From positions 1-64,000 of the forward strand of contig JADEWQ010000009.1 of assembly GCA_015207585.1 (NCBI GenBank): a stretch of 64,000 nt of DNA, in the 5' to 3' direction. Both the position numbers and the translations under genes were made by a program. Below are positions 27,036 to 36,069 of this stretch, piece by piece. Position 1 is the first letter of the stretch, and each line of letters starts with the position of its first letter. Source of the DNA: Pleurocapsales cyanobacterium LEGE 06147 (GTDB lineage: Bacteria > Cyanobacteriota > Cyanobacteriia > Cyanobacteriales > Xenococcaceae). Below the pieces are notes generated by a model. The model saw only the letters and a program-made list of their open reading frames with translations, did no database searches and was not told the DNA's origin.

Positions 27036-27884
27036 ATGGCTTCTAATCTCTACCAACAAATCGAGCAACTCTACGATGCTTCTAGCGGACTGTGGGAGCA
27101 AATTTGGGGCGAACACATGCACCATGGCTATTATGGTAGGGATGGCAAGTATAAAATTAATCGCCGCCAAGCACAGATCGATCTGATTGAAGAACTGCTT
27201 TACTGGGGCAAGATCGATAAGGCGAAAAAAATTGTAGATATTGGCTGTGGCATTGGTGGTAGCACTCTTTTTTTGGCACAAAAATATCAAGCCAAAGCTC
27301 AAGGTATAACTTTGTCGCCGCAACAAGCAAAGCGAGCAACAGAAAGAGCAAAAGAGGCTGGTTTGGCAGAACGGGTCAGTTTTCAAGTAGCAGATGCCCT
27401 CCAAATGCCTTTTGCGGATAATAGTTTCGATCTAGTTTGGTCTTTAGAAAGTGGCGAGCATATGTCCGATAAGACTAAATTCTTACAAGAATGCTACCGC
27501 GTGTTGCAGCCAGGAGGAAAATTAGTAATGGCAACTTGGTGTCATCGTCCTACCAATTCCCTGGCAGGGGAACTGACTGCCGACGAACAGAAACATCTAA
27601 AAGAAATATATCGAGTTTATTGTCTCCCCTATGTAATTTCCTTACCAGAATACGAAGCGATCGCCCTAAACTGTGGCTTTCAAAACATCCGTACCGATGA
27701 TTGGTCGATAGGGGTTGCCCCTTTTTGGGATGTAGTTATTGGCTCTGCTTTCACTCCTCAAGCAATCATTGGTTTACTAGGCAGTGGCTGGCAAACCATC
27801 GAAGCAGCCCTTTCTCTTAGTTTAATGAGTCGAGGATACGAACGGGGTTTGATTCGCTTCGGTTTACTTGTCGGAGAAAAGTAG
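27036..27884 (+). CDS. Gamma-tocopherol-methyltransferase-like SAM methyltransferase
   Basis: 282-residue class I methyltransferase. The SAM-binding motif I is VDIGCGIGGSTLFLA near residue 68, then QGITLSPQQAKRA, the acidic VADALQMPFADNSFDLVWSLESGEHM and motif III VLQPGGKLVMATWCHR. This series is characteristic of the gamma-tocopherol/MPBQ and alkaloid N-methyltransferase group; Synechocystis slr0089-type enzymes make alpha-tocopherol. It lacks an N-terminal transit or signal segment. It stands alone. Other small-molecule substrates are possible. Confidence 0.72.
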   Translation: MASNLYQQIEQLYDASSGLWEQIWGEHMHHGYYGRDGKYKINRRQAQIDLIEELLYWGKIDKAKKIVDIGCGIGGSTLFLAQKYQAKAQGITLSPQQAKRATERAKEAGLAERVSFQVADALQMPFADNSFDLVWSLESGEHMSDKTKFLQECYRVLQPGGKLVMATWCHRPTNSLAGELTADEQKHLKEIYRVYCLPYVISLPEYEAIALNCGFQNIRTDDWSIGVAPFWDVVIGSAFTPQAIIGLLGSGWQTIEAALSLSLMSRGYERGLIRFGLLVGEK

Positions 27885-27938
27885 AGGCGTTCGATTGCAG
27901 ATATATTTATGATTTATGTGAGAACCGCTATATGAGTT

Positions 27939-28200
27939 ATGTTTACCCTTAAGCTCGAACCTATAATTAATCTGGGCGATGAACAATTTAAGCAACTGTG
28001 CTCGAACCCCCCGGTTGCAAGATAAAATGACTGAATATAGGGACAACGGCGTTCGACTGGGATGGTTAATCGATCCAATTAAAAAACAAGTTGAAATAAC
28101 CAGAATCGGACAGCTGAAAGAAGTTCTCTCTAACCCAAGTCAATTATCAGGAGAAGAAATTTTACCTGGTTTTGTTCTTTCCTTAAAAGGAATTCTTTAA
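27939..28200 (+). pseudogene. Uma2-family gene with a large internal deletion
   Basis: The ATG at 27939 opens MFTLKLEPIINLGDEQFKQLCSN, the typical first 23 residues of the cyanobacterial Uma2 (DUF820) nuclease-fold family. Then the frame changes and only the end of the family remains: KMTEYRDNGVRLGWLIDPIKKQVEITR, finishing at 28200. About 110 central residues, including most of the PD-(D/E)XK core, are missing. A dead copy next to a transposable element, so deletion during element activity is plausible. Confidence 0.75.
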
Positions 28201-28260
28201 AAAGTTATTCTTAGCGCACTTTGCGCCTTTGCGCGAGGCAAATATTTCATCATATTCTTA

Positions 28261-28309
28261 GGCTCTCCTCCCCCTCTTCTGCCGTAAGGCGAAGAGTGGG
28301 AGGAGAGCC
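28261..28309 (+). repeat. Left-end hairpin of the tnpB element
   Basis: A 12-bp perfect stem (GGCTCTCCTCCC / GGGAGGAGAGCC), one mismatch, then CTCTTC / GAAGAG and an inner GCC-GTAA-GGC tip. This is an unusually strong stem-loop for the subterminal hairpin recognised by TnpA. Confidence 0.7.
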
Positions 28310-28358
28310 GTACTCCGTATAATGGTTGACATTTAAGTGCAAGTAATCTCTATTTCTA

Positions 28359-29503
28359 ATGAATACAGTTACTGGTAAAGTAGGCAAGCAACCATCCGTC
28401 TCTAACTGACACCATCTAAAGAAGCTTCCGAAGTACTGTCCGAAACTATCGAACAGTACAGCTGGGCTTTTAACGATGTTTGTTACTACGGGTGGCATAA
28501 CAACGTTAGCAATGGAATTAAGTTGCACGATGCTACTTATAAACTCCATCGCGGCGTTACCGACCTGCCTTCTCAGCTTGTCTGCTCGGCTAGGGTAAAA
28601 GCCGCAGAAGCGATCAAAAGCAGTAAAGCACTTAAGAAAAAAGGCAAGCTTGTCTCTTTCCCGCACTCTACCAGTTGTCCTATTAGGTATGACGCTCGTT
28701 CTTACACTGTTTGGTGGAATAAGAACGAGTTGTCGTTGACGACTATCAAAGGAAGGCTCAAGTTTTCTTTTGAGCTTGCTAACTACTACAATCAGTACCT
28801 TGATTGGAAAACTACTAGTGCCGACCTTGTTAAAGACAGGTTCGGCAGATGGTGGCTGCAGATAGTTAAAGAAACTGAATCTCCAAAAGTCGAACCGACT
28901 ACCGAAATAGTCGGGGTTGACCTCGGGGAAATTAATGCAGCTACCGACCAGAGAGGAAACTTTTATGGGAACCCTAACTGGAAAAATGTAGAAGAAAAAA
29001 CATGCCCATTGCGTCGTAGACTTCAGAGCAAAGGCACAAAATCCGCGAAAAGACATCTTAAAAAGATATCTCGCAGACAGAGACGGTTTCGCTCCGATTG
29101 TGACCACCTACTTTCTAAAAGACTGGTGCAATCTGTTAATCTCTGCGCAACAATTGTTTTTGAAGAGCTCACGAAGATTAGAAGTAATTCCAAGAGAAGA
29201 AAACAACAAAGACCCAGGTTCCATAGCTGGAGCTTCAAAAGATTTCAGCAATTTGTTACCTACAAAGCCGAAAGAAAGGGTGTTCTGGTTGATTATGTTG
29301 ACCCGAGGTACACCAGTCAGAAATGCAGCTGCTGCGGTCACATTACCCGTAGTAATAGACCTTCTCAGGCTATATTTAGGTGTAAAAAATGCTCTTACTC
29401 GAACCATGCTGATATAAATGCGTCTATAAATATTCGTGAGGACTATCTTAAGCAAAGGGCTGCGGTCAATCAGCCTATTGTAGTAACCGAAGTTTTTGGT
29501 TAG
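28359..29503 (+). pseudogene. tnpB: tnpB (OrfB, IS605 family), frameshifted near its N-terminus
   Basis: RNA-guided nuclease family ancestral to Cas12. The ATG at 28359 gives MNTVTGKVGKQPSVSN and then stops at 28407; the main frame (LTPSKEASEVLSETIEQYSWAFNDVCYYGWHN onward) is open only after 28405, so a frameshift separates them. From about 28406 the rest is intact for some 365 codons: RuvC-I GVDLGEIN, RuvC-II Glu in IVFEEL, zinc finger CSCCG...CKKC and RuvC-III HADINASINI. All three catalytic acids are present. An internal TTG at 28523 could start a shortened product. It may be a recent inactivation or a sequencing error. Confidence 0.8.
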
Positions 29504-29510
29504 TTACAAG

Positions 29511-29544
29511 CCGCGATTGTATTGCGTTAGCAATCAATCGTCGG
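29511..29544 (+). repeat. Right-end hairpin / possible omega-RNA end of the tnpB element
   Basis: CCGC-GATTG-T-ATTGC pairs with GCAAT-CAATC-GTCGG around a GTTA loop, giving a 14-bp stem with small bulges, starting seven bases after the tnpB stop. In this family the omega-RNA scaffold overlaps the tnpB 3' end and the right end. The hairpin overlaps the last codons of coaE. Confidence 0.55.
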
Positions 29545-30142
29545 TAGTTGACTTATCTATAGCAATATCGACTTGTCTTAACAATTCCTCCACAGTCGAA
29601 TTGTTATTTAAAACCACATCAGCCATTGCTACCTTTTGTTCTAGGGGCAGTTGACTCTTTATACGTGCTTGTGCTTGGGCTTCGCTAAGACGATCCCGCT
29701 CGATTAAACGCCTAACTTGTTCCTGGCGATCGCAACTAACTACCCAAATTTCCGTAACCAAATCCGTCATCTTTGCTTCAAATAATAAGGGTATGGCTAA
29801 AACAACAGTATCTACTTCTAGTTGTTGTAATGTAGCGGTAAAGCGATCGCGCACGTAGGGATGAATTTTGCTCTCTAACCAAAGTTTCTCCTCTGGATTA
29901 TTAAAAATAATCTCGCCCAAAGCCGAGCGATTGAGATTATTATCGGGTAATTTTACTTTATTCCCGTAACGGTTAAAAATATCCGTCAAAATAGGCGAAC
30001 CAGCTTTGACGGCATCTCTAGCGTAAATATCTGCATCTAATACAGGTAAGTGATAAGCTCGAACGAGGTAATTGGATACAGTGGTTTTCCCCGTACCGAT
30101 ACCGCCAGTTAAACCAATTCGTCTTTTAGGAATATTTACCAT
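29534..30142 (-). CDS. coaE: Dephospho-CoA kinase
   Basis: Last step of coenzyme A synthesis. The 202 residues begin with IGLTGGIGTGKTTV (P-loop), then VLDADIYARDAVKAG with the substrate-binding Asp, PLLFEAKMTDLV and VVSCDRQEQVRRLIERD; all are CoaE hallmarks. The final residues (DKSTTDD) are encoded within the right-end hairpin of the neighbouring IS605-type element, so the native C-terminus may have been trimmed or replaced, though the catalytic core is complete. Confidence 0.94.
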   Translation of the reverse strand: MVNIPKRRIGLTGGIGTGKTTVSNYLVRAYHLPVLDADIYARDAVKAGSPILTDIFNRYGNKVKLPDNNLNRSALGEIIFNNPEEKLWLESKIHPYVRDRFTATLQQLEVDTVVLAIPLLFEAKMTDLVTEIWVVSCDRQEQVRRLIERDRLSEAQAQARIKSQLPLEQKVAMADVVLNNNSTVEELLRQVDIAIDKSTTDD

Positions 30143-30211
30143 CAGTTGTTACTATTACCCCTATTAACCACACTTGAAAACGTAAACTATTACCAAAACT
30201 AACTACCCAAC

Positions 30212-31936
30212 TTGAAAACTCGTTCCAACTACTGGCAGCTTATCCCTTATCTTCGTCCTCAGACTACTACTATTGGACAAGCGTTTGTTTGTACTATAGC
30301 TTTTACCGTTTTTTGGCCGATCCTGGCTTGGTTAGCCGGATACATGGCAGAGTATATCGGACAAGGAGATTTAGTCAAAATTGCCCAAATTGCTGGAGTA
30401 GCTGCAGTCGTATTTTTACTACGGGGTGCCGCTCAGTATGGACAAGATTCCCTAATGGCAAAAGCTGCCCTCAAGATTGCTCTAGACTTGCGCCAAAGAG
30501 TTTACGCTCACTTACACCAGTTGAGTCTTAACTATTTTGAAGTAGCTAAAACTGGGGATCTTTCCTATCGACTCACGGAAGATATCGATCGCATTGGCGA
30601 GGTAATCAACAAATTTTTTCACGATTTTATTCCTTGCGTTTTGCAGCTTATTGTCGTCTTGGGTTACATGTTCTATCTCAACTGGCAGTTAACCCTGGCT
30701 GCTCTTATTGTTGCTCCTTTAATGGCATTGCTCATTGGTGCCTTTGGCGATAAATTGCTACAGTCTTCCCACCGCAGTCAAGAACGTATCTCCAATTTAT
30801 CTTCTCTAATTGCAGAGGTATTTAGCGGAATTCGGCTAGTACAAGCTTTTGCTGCCGAAGATTACGAACTTCAAAGGTTTCTTCACGAAGCCGAACAAAA
30901 TCGACGAGCCAACTATCGTGCCAAGCAAATTATGGCATTTCAGTTTGTGGTAGTGGGTTTTCTCTATGGTATGAGTATCGTCCTTTTGCTCTTTCTGGGA
31001 GGCTGGCAAATTTCCCAAAATAACCTAACGGCAAGTGCATTTGTGAGCTATGTCTTTGCTGTTGGCTTGTTGATCGATCCGATCGCTCATATTACAAGTA
31101 ACTACAATGAATTCAAACAAGGACAAGCTTCAGTAGACCGAATTTTTGAACTGATGGCAATCAAGCCAACAATCGTAGAAAAAGAAGGAGCGATCGCCCT
31201 TCCCCCAGTAACGGGAAAAGTGGAATATTGCCAGGTAAGTTTTAGTTATTCCCGTGGCAAACCCGTACTCAAAAATATCGGCTTATTGGTTCACCCAGGA
31301 GAAACGATCGCTTTAGTTGGCGAATCTGGCGCGGGAAAATCTACCTTAGTCAATTTATTACCCCGCTTTTACAATCCCGATGCCGGAGCAATCTTAATCG
31401 ATGGCATTAATATTCAAGATGTCACTCTAAAAAGTTTGCGGCAACAAATCGGCATCGTTCCCCAAGAAACAGTCTTATTCTCCGGTACCATTGCTCAAAA
31501 TATTGCTTTTGGTAAAACCGAATTGAACCTCCAAGAAATAGAAGCAGCAGCTAAAATTGCTAATGCCCATCAATTTATTACTGAATTAACCCAAGGTTAC
31601 TATACCTATGTGGGCGAGCGGGGCGTAAACTTATCTGGAGGACAGAGACAGAGAATTGCGATCGCTCGTGCTATTCTCCTCAATCCGCGCATTCTTATTC
31701 TAGATGAAGCAACTTCTGCTTTAGACTCGGAGTCGGAAGCTTTAGTTCAAGAAGCCTTAGAGCGAATTATGCAAGAGCGAACCGTCTTTGTTATTGCTCA
31801 CCGTTTAGCCACCGTACGCCGCGTTAACCGAATTTTGGTTGTAGAGCAGGGGCAAATTATCGAATCCGGTACTCACAAAGAACTTTTAGCGCAAAATGGT
31901 CGTTATGCTCGCTTCCACGCTCAACAATTTGTATGA
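30212..31936 (+). CDS. ABC exporter, fused membrane and ATPase domains (MsbA-like)
   Basis: 574-residue half-transporter that would work as a homodimer. Six membrane helices fill residues 1-310, then the nucleotide-binding domain with Walker A GESGAGKST near residue 370, Q-loop GIVPQETVLFSGTI, signature LSGGQRQRIAIARAI, Walker B ILILDEATSALDS and switch His in VIAHRLATV. It starts with TTG at 30212. Lipid or multidrug export is the family range; the substrate is unknown. It diverges from coaE, 69 bases apart. Confidence 0.9.
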   Translation: MKTRSNYWQLIPYLRPQTTTIGQAFVCTIAFTVFWPILAWLAGYMAEYIGQGDLVKIAQIAGVAAVVFLLRGAAQYGQDSLMAKAALKIALDLRQRVYAHLHQLSLNYFEVAKTGDLSYRLTEDIDRIGEVINKFFHDFIPCVLQLIVVLGYMFYLNWQLTLAALIVAPLMALLIGAFGDKLLQSSHRSQERISNLSSLIAEVFSGIRLVQAFAAEDYELQRFLHEAEQNRRANYRAKQIMAFQFVVVGFLYGMSIVLLLFLGGWQISQNNLTASAFVSYVFAVGLLIDPIAHITSNYNEFKQGQASVDRIFELMAIKPTIVEKEGAIALPPVTGKVEYCQVSFSYSRGKPVLKNIGLLVHPGETIALVGESGAGKSTLVNLLPRFYNPDAGAILIDGINIQDVTLKSLRQQIGIVPQETVLFSGTIAQNIAFGKTELNLQEIEAAAKIANAHQFITELTQGYYTYVGERGVNLSGGQRQRIAIARAILLNPRILILDEATSALDSESEALVQEALERIMQERTVFVIAHRLATVRRVNRILVVEQGQIIESGTHKELLAQNGRYARFHAQQFV

Positions 31937-32083
31937 TTGTTCAATTTTGAAGCGAGATTGATAGAGCTATTTGTTTGGTATAGCTGTCTCCACCAAAGTT
32001 AGGACGCATTGAATAACCTAAACTATTACAGTTTAAGAATCATACTCCTGACTTCTGACTCCTGCTCTAATAGGTAATCGGTA

Positions 32084-32803
32084 ATGGGTAATCGGCTTTT
32101 TTTACAACTACTAGGAATTGGACTCTGCGGGCAAATACTGCTAAATTTCCCTGTAGCAGCTCAAGAAACCATACACGCAGGGGAAGAAAATATTGATTCT
32201 CCTCAAGATAAACTCGATCTCCCGCCAGAAATTATTGAAGATAGTCCCGTCTTGCAACGCTGGCTCAAAGAAATACCTGACGTTCTCGAAGATATTCGTC
32301 GCGATCCCAGTTTTCGTACTCGCTTGCAGTTGGGTTTTGCTCTTTTTCCTTCTACTGAAAGTGCAGCAGGAATTAATGTTGGCGTAAAAGATATCTTTAT
32401 CGGTCGTACTGGCTTAACTCTCAGTGCCGATTATCAAACTGCCTTTAATGGTAGCAGAGTTTCAGTAGGGACGGATTTACATTATTTTCTCTTTCCTCTC
32501 GGTGGTTATGTTAATTTTGCTCCTTTAGTTGGTTATCGCTACGTGCAGAGTAATGATTACTTTACCGATGGAGTGAGAGTAGGTGGAAGGTTGATGTTGG
32601 CTTTGTCTCGCACTGGTGCAGCCGATATTTCCCTATCTCAGAGCTTTATCTCTCCTGGTGGCGAAAATGAGGTAGGTATAACTAACTTGGCTGTCGGTTA
32701 TGCCGTTACTTCTCAGCTGCGCTTGTCTACCGAACTAGAGCAACAAAATTCTCGCGAAGCAAAAGATAATCGAGTGACGATTAATCTTGAGTGGATGCTT
32801 TAG
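32084..32803 (+). CDS. Predicted exported beta-barrel protein of unknown function
   Basis: 239 residues. A signal peptide (hydrophobic residues 5-24, cleavage after PVAAQ) is followed by an acidic linker (25-85), then alternating hydrophobic/polar strands with LQLGFALFPSTE, GLTLSADYQTAF, YVNFAPLVGYRYV and a terminal VTINLEWML. Alternation and the aromatic-rich end suggest an outer-membrane barrel of about ten strands. No named family was recognised. It follows the ABC exporter by 147 bases. Confidence 0.65.
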   Translation: MGNRLFLQLLGIGLCGQILLNFPVAAQETIHAGEENIDSPQDKLDLPPEIIEDSPVLQRWLKEIPDVLEDIRRDPSFRTRLQLGFALFPSTESAAGINVGVKDIFIGRTGLTLSADYQTAFNGSRVSVGTDLHYFLFPLGGYVNFAPLVGYRYVQSNDYFTDGVRVGGRLMLALSRTGAADISLSQSFISPGGENEVGITNLAVGYAVTSQLRLSTELEQQNSREAKDNRVTINLEWML

Positions 32804-32976
32804 TAGTTTGTTCCGTGTCAGTTTTAGAAAGTATGGATTAAGAATTGCCCCAGACATTTGTCTTAAATAAGATGAAGATTGCTCTGTCATCTATTCTACA
32901 AAGTTCAGCACTGAATTTTTTATAGATAACGCAGAGATACCATCTCCACCAAAAATTCACGTCACATAATTATCTT

Positions 32977-33759
32977 ATGCAACGATATTTACGGGTCTTA
33001 TTGTTATTTTGGACCACAGCGATCGCCGCTGAATTGGAATACCGTCTTAATTTTGCGATCGCTACTGTTACCAGTATTGCCAATCTTGCAGGCAGCATCT
33101 TTGGGTTGTTTTTGTTTTATCGCACTGGCTATACCTTTGAGGGTTGGACTTGGGAAGAAGCGATAATTGTCCTGGGTTTATTTACTCTACTACAAGGCTT
33201 TGCCGCTACTTTTTTAGTACCTAATCTCAATCGCATTGTCGAGCAAGTAGAACAAGGAACGCTAGATTTTGTCCTTCTCAAACCTATCAGCAGTCAGTTT
33301 TGGTTATCGACTAGAATGGTTTCTCCTTGGGGACTGCCGGATTTATGCTTTGGTGCAATTTTAATTTTTTATGCGGGTACGCAACTAGGTTTAAGTAGTC
33401 AAGATTATTTAATTGGTGTTATTCCTATTTTCTTTGGTTCAATCGTTCTCTATAGTCTCTGGTTTATATTAGGAGCAACCAGTATTTGGTTTGTCAAGAT
33501 TTATAACGTTACAGAAGTTCTTAGAGGATTATTGGAAGCAGGACGTTATCCCATAGTTGCCTATCCTGCGGTTTATCGTTTCTTTTTTACTTTTGTCGTT
33601 CCCGTCGCTTTTTTGACTACTGTTCCAGCCGAAGCAATGCTCGGACGCAGTCAGATTGTCTGGATTTTAGGTGCTGCTGTGTTGGCAGTTATTTTATCCA
33701 TCGTCTCGATATTTTTCTGGCAATTTGCTTTACGTTTTTATACCAGTGCTTCCAGCTAA
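32977..33759 (+). CDS. ABC-2-family permease (DUF990-like), orphan
   Basis: 260 residues with six hydrophobic segments. The opening LLLFWTTAIAAELEYRLNFAIATVTSI and the middle QVEQGTLDFVLLKPISSQFWLS are typical of ABC-2 permeases of the DUF990 group. Such permeases usually come with a second permease and an ATPase gene; none is adjacent here, so partners must be encoded elsewhere. Substrate unknown. Confidence 0.8.
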   Translation: MQRYLRVLLLFWTTAIAAELEYRLNFAIATVTSIANLAGSIFGLFLFYRTGYTFEGWTWEEAIIVLGLFTLLQGFAATFLVPNLNRIVEQVEQGTLDFVLLKPISSQFWLSTRMVSPWGLPDLCFGAILIFYAGTQLGLSSQDYLIGVIPIFFGSIVLYSLWFILGATSIWFVKIYNVTEVLRGLLEAGRYPIVAYPAVYRFFFTFVVPVAFLTTVPAEAMLGRSQIVWILGAAVLAVILSIVSIFFWQFALRFYTSASS

Positions 33760-33830
33760 AACAGTCGCACTAGCTCGATTACAAATTTGTAAAATAGATT
33801 TAGATAATCCGACGGCTAGGAAGTTGAGCA

Positions 33831-34058
33831 ATGAGTAATATAAAAAGTCAGTCGCTGAGATTGCCTCAGAGTCGGCTACGTTTATTTCCCTACGTTATTT
33901 TGGGCGGACTGATATTTGCTTTTAATTCTTCTCTTAATCTTAATTATTTTCTAAGAGGATATTTAGCTTTAATTGAATCCCAAATAGTAATAATAGCGAT
34001 ATTTTTTCTGATGGCTAAACTAGCAAAAAGAAAAAAAAAGCGATCGCAATTAGATTAG
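33831..34058 (+). CDS. Small two-helix membrane protein, unknown
   Basis: 75 residues: a basic N-terminus, a hydrophobic segment at about 20-38, a second at about 45-62, and a very basic tail (KLAKRKKKRSQ). Transcribed with the following TM2-SHOCT and HhH genes at 30-40 base gaps, so it may be part of a three-gene unit. No family recognised. Confidence 0.55.
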   Translation: MSNIKSQSLRLPQSRLRLFPYVILGGLIFAFNSSLNLNYFLRGYLALIESQIVIIAIFFLMAKLAKRKKKRSQLD

Positions 34059-34097
34059 TACAACTTACTCAATGACTAAATAGCTAGAATATAAATA

Positions 34098-34472
34098 ATG
34101 ATGAGAAATAAATATTTAGCTGCCTTAATTGCATTTTTTGGTGGTGCCTTTGGTCTTCATAAATTTTACTTGGGTCAAAATGGTGCCGGTATTTTATATC
34201 TCTTGTTCTGTTGGACTTGGATTCCAGGCATAATTGCTTTTTTTGAAGGAATTGGCTTGTTATTTATGTCAGATGAGGCTTTTGATACTAAATTTAATCG
34301 CGGTATTGCTCCAATAACAAGAACTATATATTCTCTTCCTGCTACTCCCACCTCAGAATCTACCAAAGATAAAATAGCTACCTTAGCCGAACTAAAAAAA
34401 CTTTATGATGCGGGGATAATTACAGCAGAAGAATTTGAACAAAAGCGAAGAAAAATTTTAAATTCTATCTAA
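34098..34472 (+). CDS. TM2-domain protein with C-terminal SHOCT motif
   Basis: 124 residues. The N-terminal TM2 domain has two membrane helices joined by GGAFGLHKFYLGQNGAGILYL and WTWIPGIIAFFEGI. A linker of about 25 residues leads to a SHOCT (short C-terminal) motif, LAELKKLYDAGIITAEEFEQKRRKIL. SHOCT motifs are often assembly or oligomerisation tags. Function unknown; it sits between two other small membrane-protein genes. Confidence 0.85.
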   Translation: MMRNKYLAALIAFFGGAFGLHKFYLGQNGAGILYLLFCWTWIPGIIAFFEGIGLLFMSDEAFDTKFNRGIAPITRTIYSLPATPTSESTKDKIATLAELKKLYDAGIITAEEFEQKRRKILNSI

Positions 34473-34502
34473 AGTTAAATTAATTATATTTATTAATTAC
34501 GA

Positions 34503-35201
34503 ATGTTAGACTACTCCAACTGGCTGAAAAGAACTCCGAATTGGGTTTGGTGGTCTTGTTTACCTATTTTTGGTGGTTTGGCGATCGCTTATGCCGGTCG
34601 TAAAGCGAATATTCCCGTTTGGGTGAAGCTAGGACTGGTAATTACGGCAGTAGCGTTCATTTTATCATCGAGTGAGTTAGGGTTACTCGTTTGGTTGGCT
34701 CAAATCGGTACTGCTTTTTATCTAAGAAAAAAGTTTTTAATTAAAACAGTACCCAAAGGATTATTAGTAAGCGATAGAGAAACGGCAGAATTAATTGCAG
34801 AAACTCACGGAACCATAGATATTAATAACTGCTCTAAAGATGATTTAGTATATCAATTGGGATTACCCATTGTTTATGCTAACGATATAGAATCTTTACG
34901 TAATGAAGGCTATATTTTTACTCACTTAGAAGAATTAGGAGAACTTATTGGTATTTCTGAAAATTATCTGACTCGTCTTGCACCTTTAGTTAGTTTTAGC
35001 TACGACATTAATAAAGAGGCAGAGCGATCTTGGCGTAAAGTAAATTCTTTATCTGTTGATGAATTAATTGCTTGCAATATAGATATAATAACGGCACAAC
35101 AAATAATTAGAGAAAGAAGTCGAAGAGGACCCTATAAATCTTTAGTCGATCTGAGAAATCGTACTGGTTTACCTTTAAATAAATATCGTCATTTACTGTA
35201 G
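34503..35201 (+). CDS. Membrane protein with ComEA-like helix-hairpin-helix repeats
   Basis: 232 residues. Two to three hydrophobic segments (about 15-32, 40-58 and 62-72) are followed by a cytoplasmic or periplasmic part with two helix-hairpin-helix-like units: GTIDINNCSKDDLVYQLGLPIVYANDI and a second with VNSLSVDELIACNIDIITAQQIIRERSRRGPYKSLVDLRNRTGL. The latter closely follows the ComEA/T2SK HhH pattern. DNA binding at the membrane is possible but not shown. Confidence 0.7.
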   Translation: MLDYSNWLKRTPNWVWWSCLPIFGGLAIAYAGRKANIPVWVKLGLVITAVAFILSSSELGLLVWLAQIGTAFYLRKKFLIKTVPKGLLVSDRETAELIAETHGTIDINNCSKDDLVYQLGLPIVYANDIESLRNEGYIFTHLEELGELIGISENYLTRLAPLVSFSYDINKEAERSWRKVNSLSVDELIACNIDIITAQQIIRERSRRGPYKSLVDLRNRTGLPLNKYRHLL

Positions 35202-35422
35202 AAATGGGCAAAAAGTAATATGCTAGCAGTGGAGCTTATGACTTTTTTTGTCTAAAAATAATACGAAAATGACATTGAGTTAGACTATTTTTTCAAGAAA
35301 ATTTTTAGAGTTATATCTTTTATTTAATTCTGACATAAGAATTGGCTTCAGTTATTAATTAATTTACTGGATTTTCTTAGTTTTTTTTCAATAAATATTA
35401 AGTAGGTAACAGCCTAGTCTAT

Positions 35423-35641
35423 CTAAGCAGGAATTTGAGTTTCTATATATTCAATTAAACTAGAAGGTTGAGGAATTTCCTCGCCATCTTCAACCATTCC
35501 TTCTAAATGAAATTCTATTGCTTCTTGAATTAAAATCCTAACCTCTTCAATTGTTTCTCCGACTGCTACACATCCAGGCAAATCTGGGACATAAGCACCA
35601 TAACTGTTTCTTCCTTTTTCAATAATTACTGCATAGCGCAT
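35423..35641 (-). CDS. hicB: HicB-like antitoxin
   Basis: 72 residues: MRYAVIIEKGRNSYGAYVPDLPGCVAVGETIEEV-type start (RNase-H-like HicB fold) and a helical end with FHLEGMVEDGEEIPQPSS. It neutralises the HicA RNA interferase encoded just upstream, 2 bases away in the same direction. The order toxin-then-antitoxin is normal for hicAB. No separate DNA-binding domain is seen. Confidence 0.85.
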   Translation of the reverse strand: MRYAVIIEKGRNSYGAYVPDLPGCVAVGETIEEVRILIQEAIEFHLEGMVEDGEEIPQPSSLIEYIETQIPA

Positions 35642-35643
35642 GG

Positions 35644-35838
35644 CTATATTTCCTCTTCTAATTGAGCCTGTCGTAAAATGCTTTTTAGTGTACCTATAGG
35701 AATATCTATGCTGGGTTTTCCTGCTACTGTAACCGTACCCAATTTAACAGAATGTTTGTATTGTCTATGACTTCCTTTCGTTCTTGCTAAATACCAGCCG
35801 TCCTGTTCTAACTTTTTAATGACATCCTTTAGTTTCAC
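35644..35838 (-). CDS. hicA: HicA-like mRNA interferase toxin
   Basis: 64 residues with the double-stranded RNA-binding-like fold: VIKKLEQDGWYLARTKGSHRQYKH, where GSHRQY holds the catalytic His, then VTVAGKPSIDIPIGTLKSILRQA. Standard length. It is paired with hicB, forming a type II toxin-antitoxin module that should halt translation when freed. Confidence 0.85.
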   Translation of the reverse strand: MKLKDVIKKLEQDGWYLARTKGSHRQYKHSVKLGTVTVAGKPSIDIPIGTLKSILRQAQLEEEI

Positions 35839-36069
35839 ATTCTACAAGTAGTTGCTAATTATTTGTAATTTACAGCGATCGCCTTATTTGATGCACAATT
35901 TAAAATAGGGGAAACGTTCAAAGTCAGCCATATTTTAGTTATTTTCGCGAAATTGCAGTTGAGGTAGGCAGGTTCTCTAAGTGTTTTTTGCTGGATTGCG
36001 CTCGCTGATTGTAAGCAACTTTTCAAATAATCTGCTATACTTGTACGAGTAAACGGACAGGTTCTAGCC

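Larger units (their letters stand above)
28255..29545 (+). mobile_element. IS200/IS605-type element with tnpB only
   Basis: The element is framed by two long hairpins: left 28261-28309 and right 29511-29544. Between them is a single tnpB gene; no tnpA (Y1 transposase) is present, so movement would need a TnpA in trans. The right end abuts or slightly invades the 3' end of coaE. Exact borders need an empty-site comparison. Confidence 0.7.

Noticed and set aside
28250-29107. Long leftward reading frame of 285 codons
   Set aside because: It is the mirror frame of tnpB, with no domain and composition of an antisense shadow.
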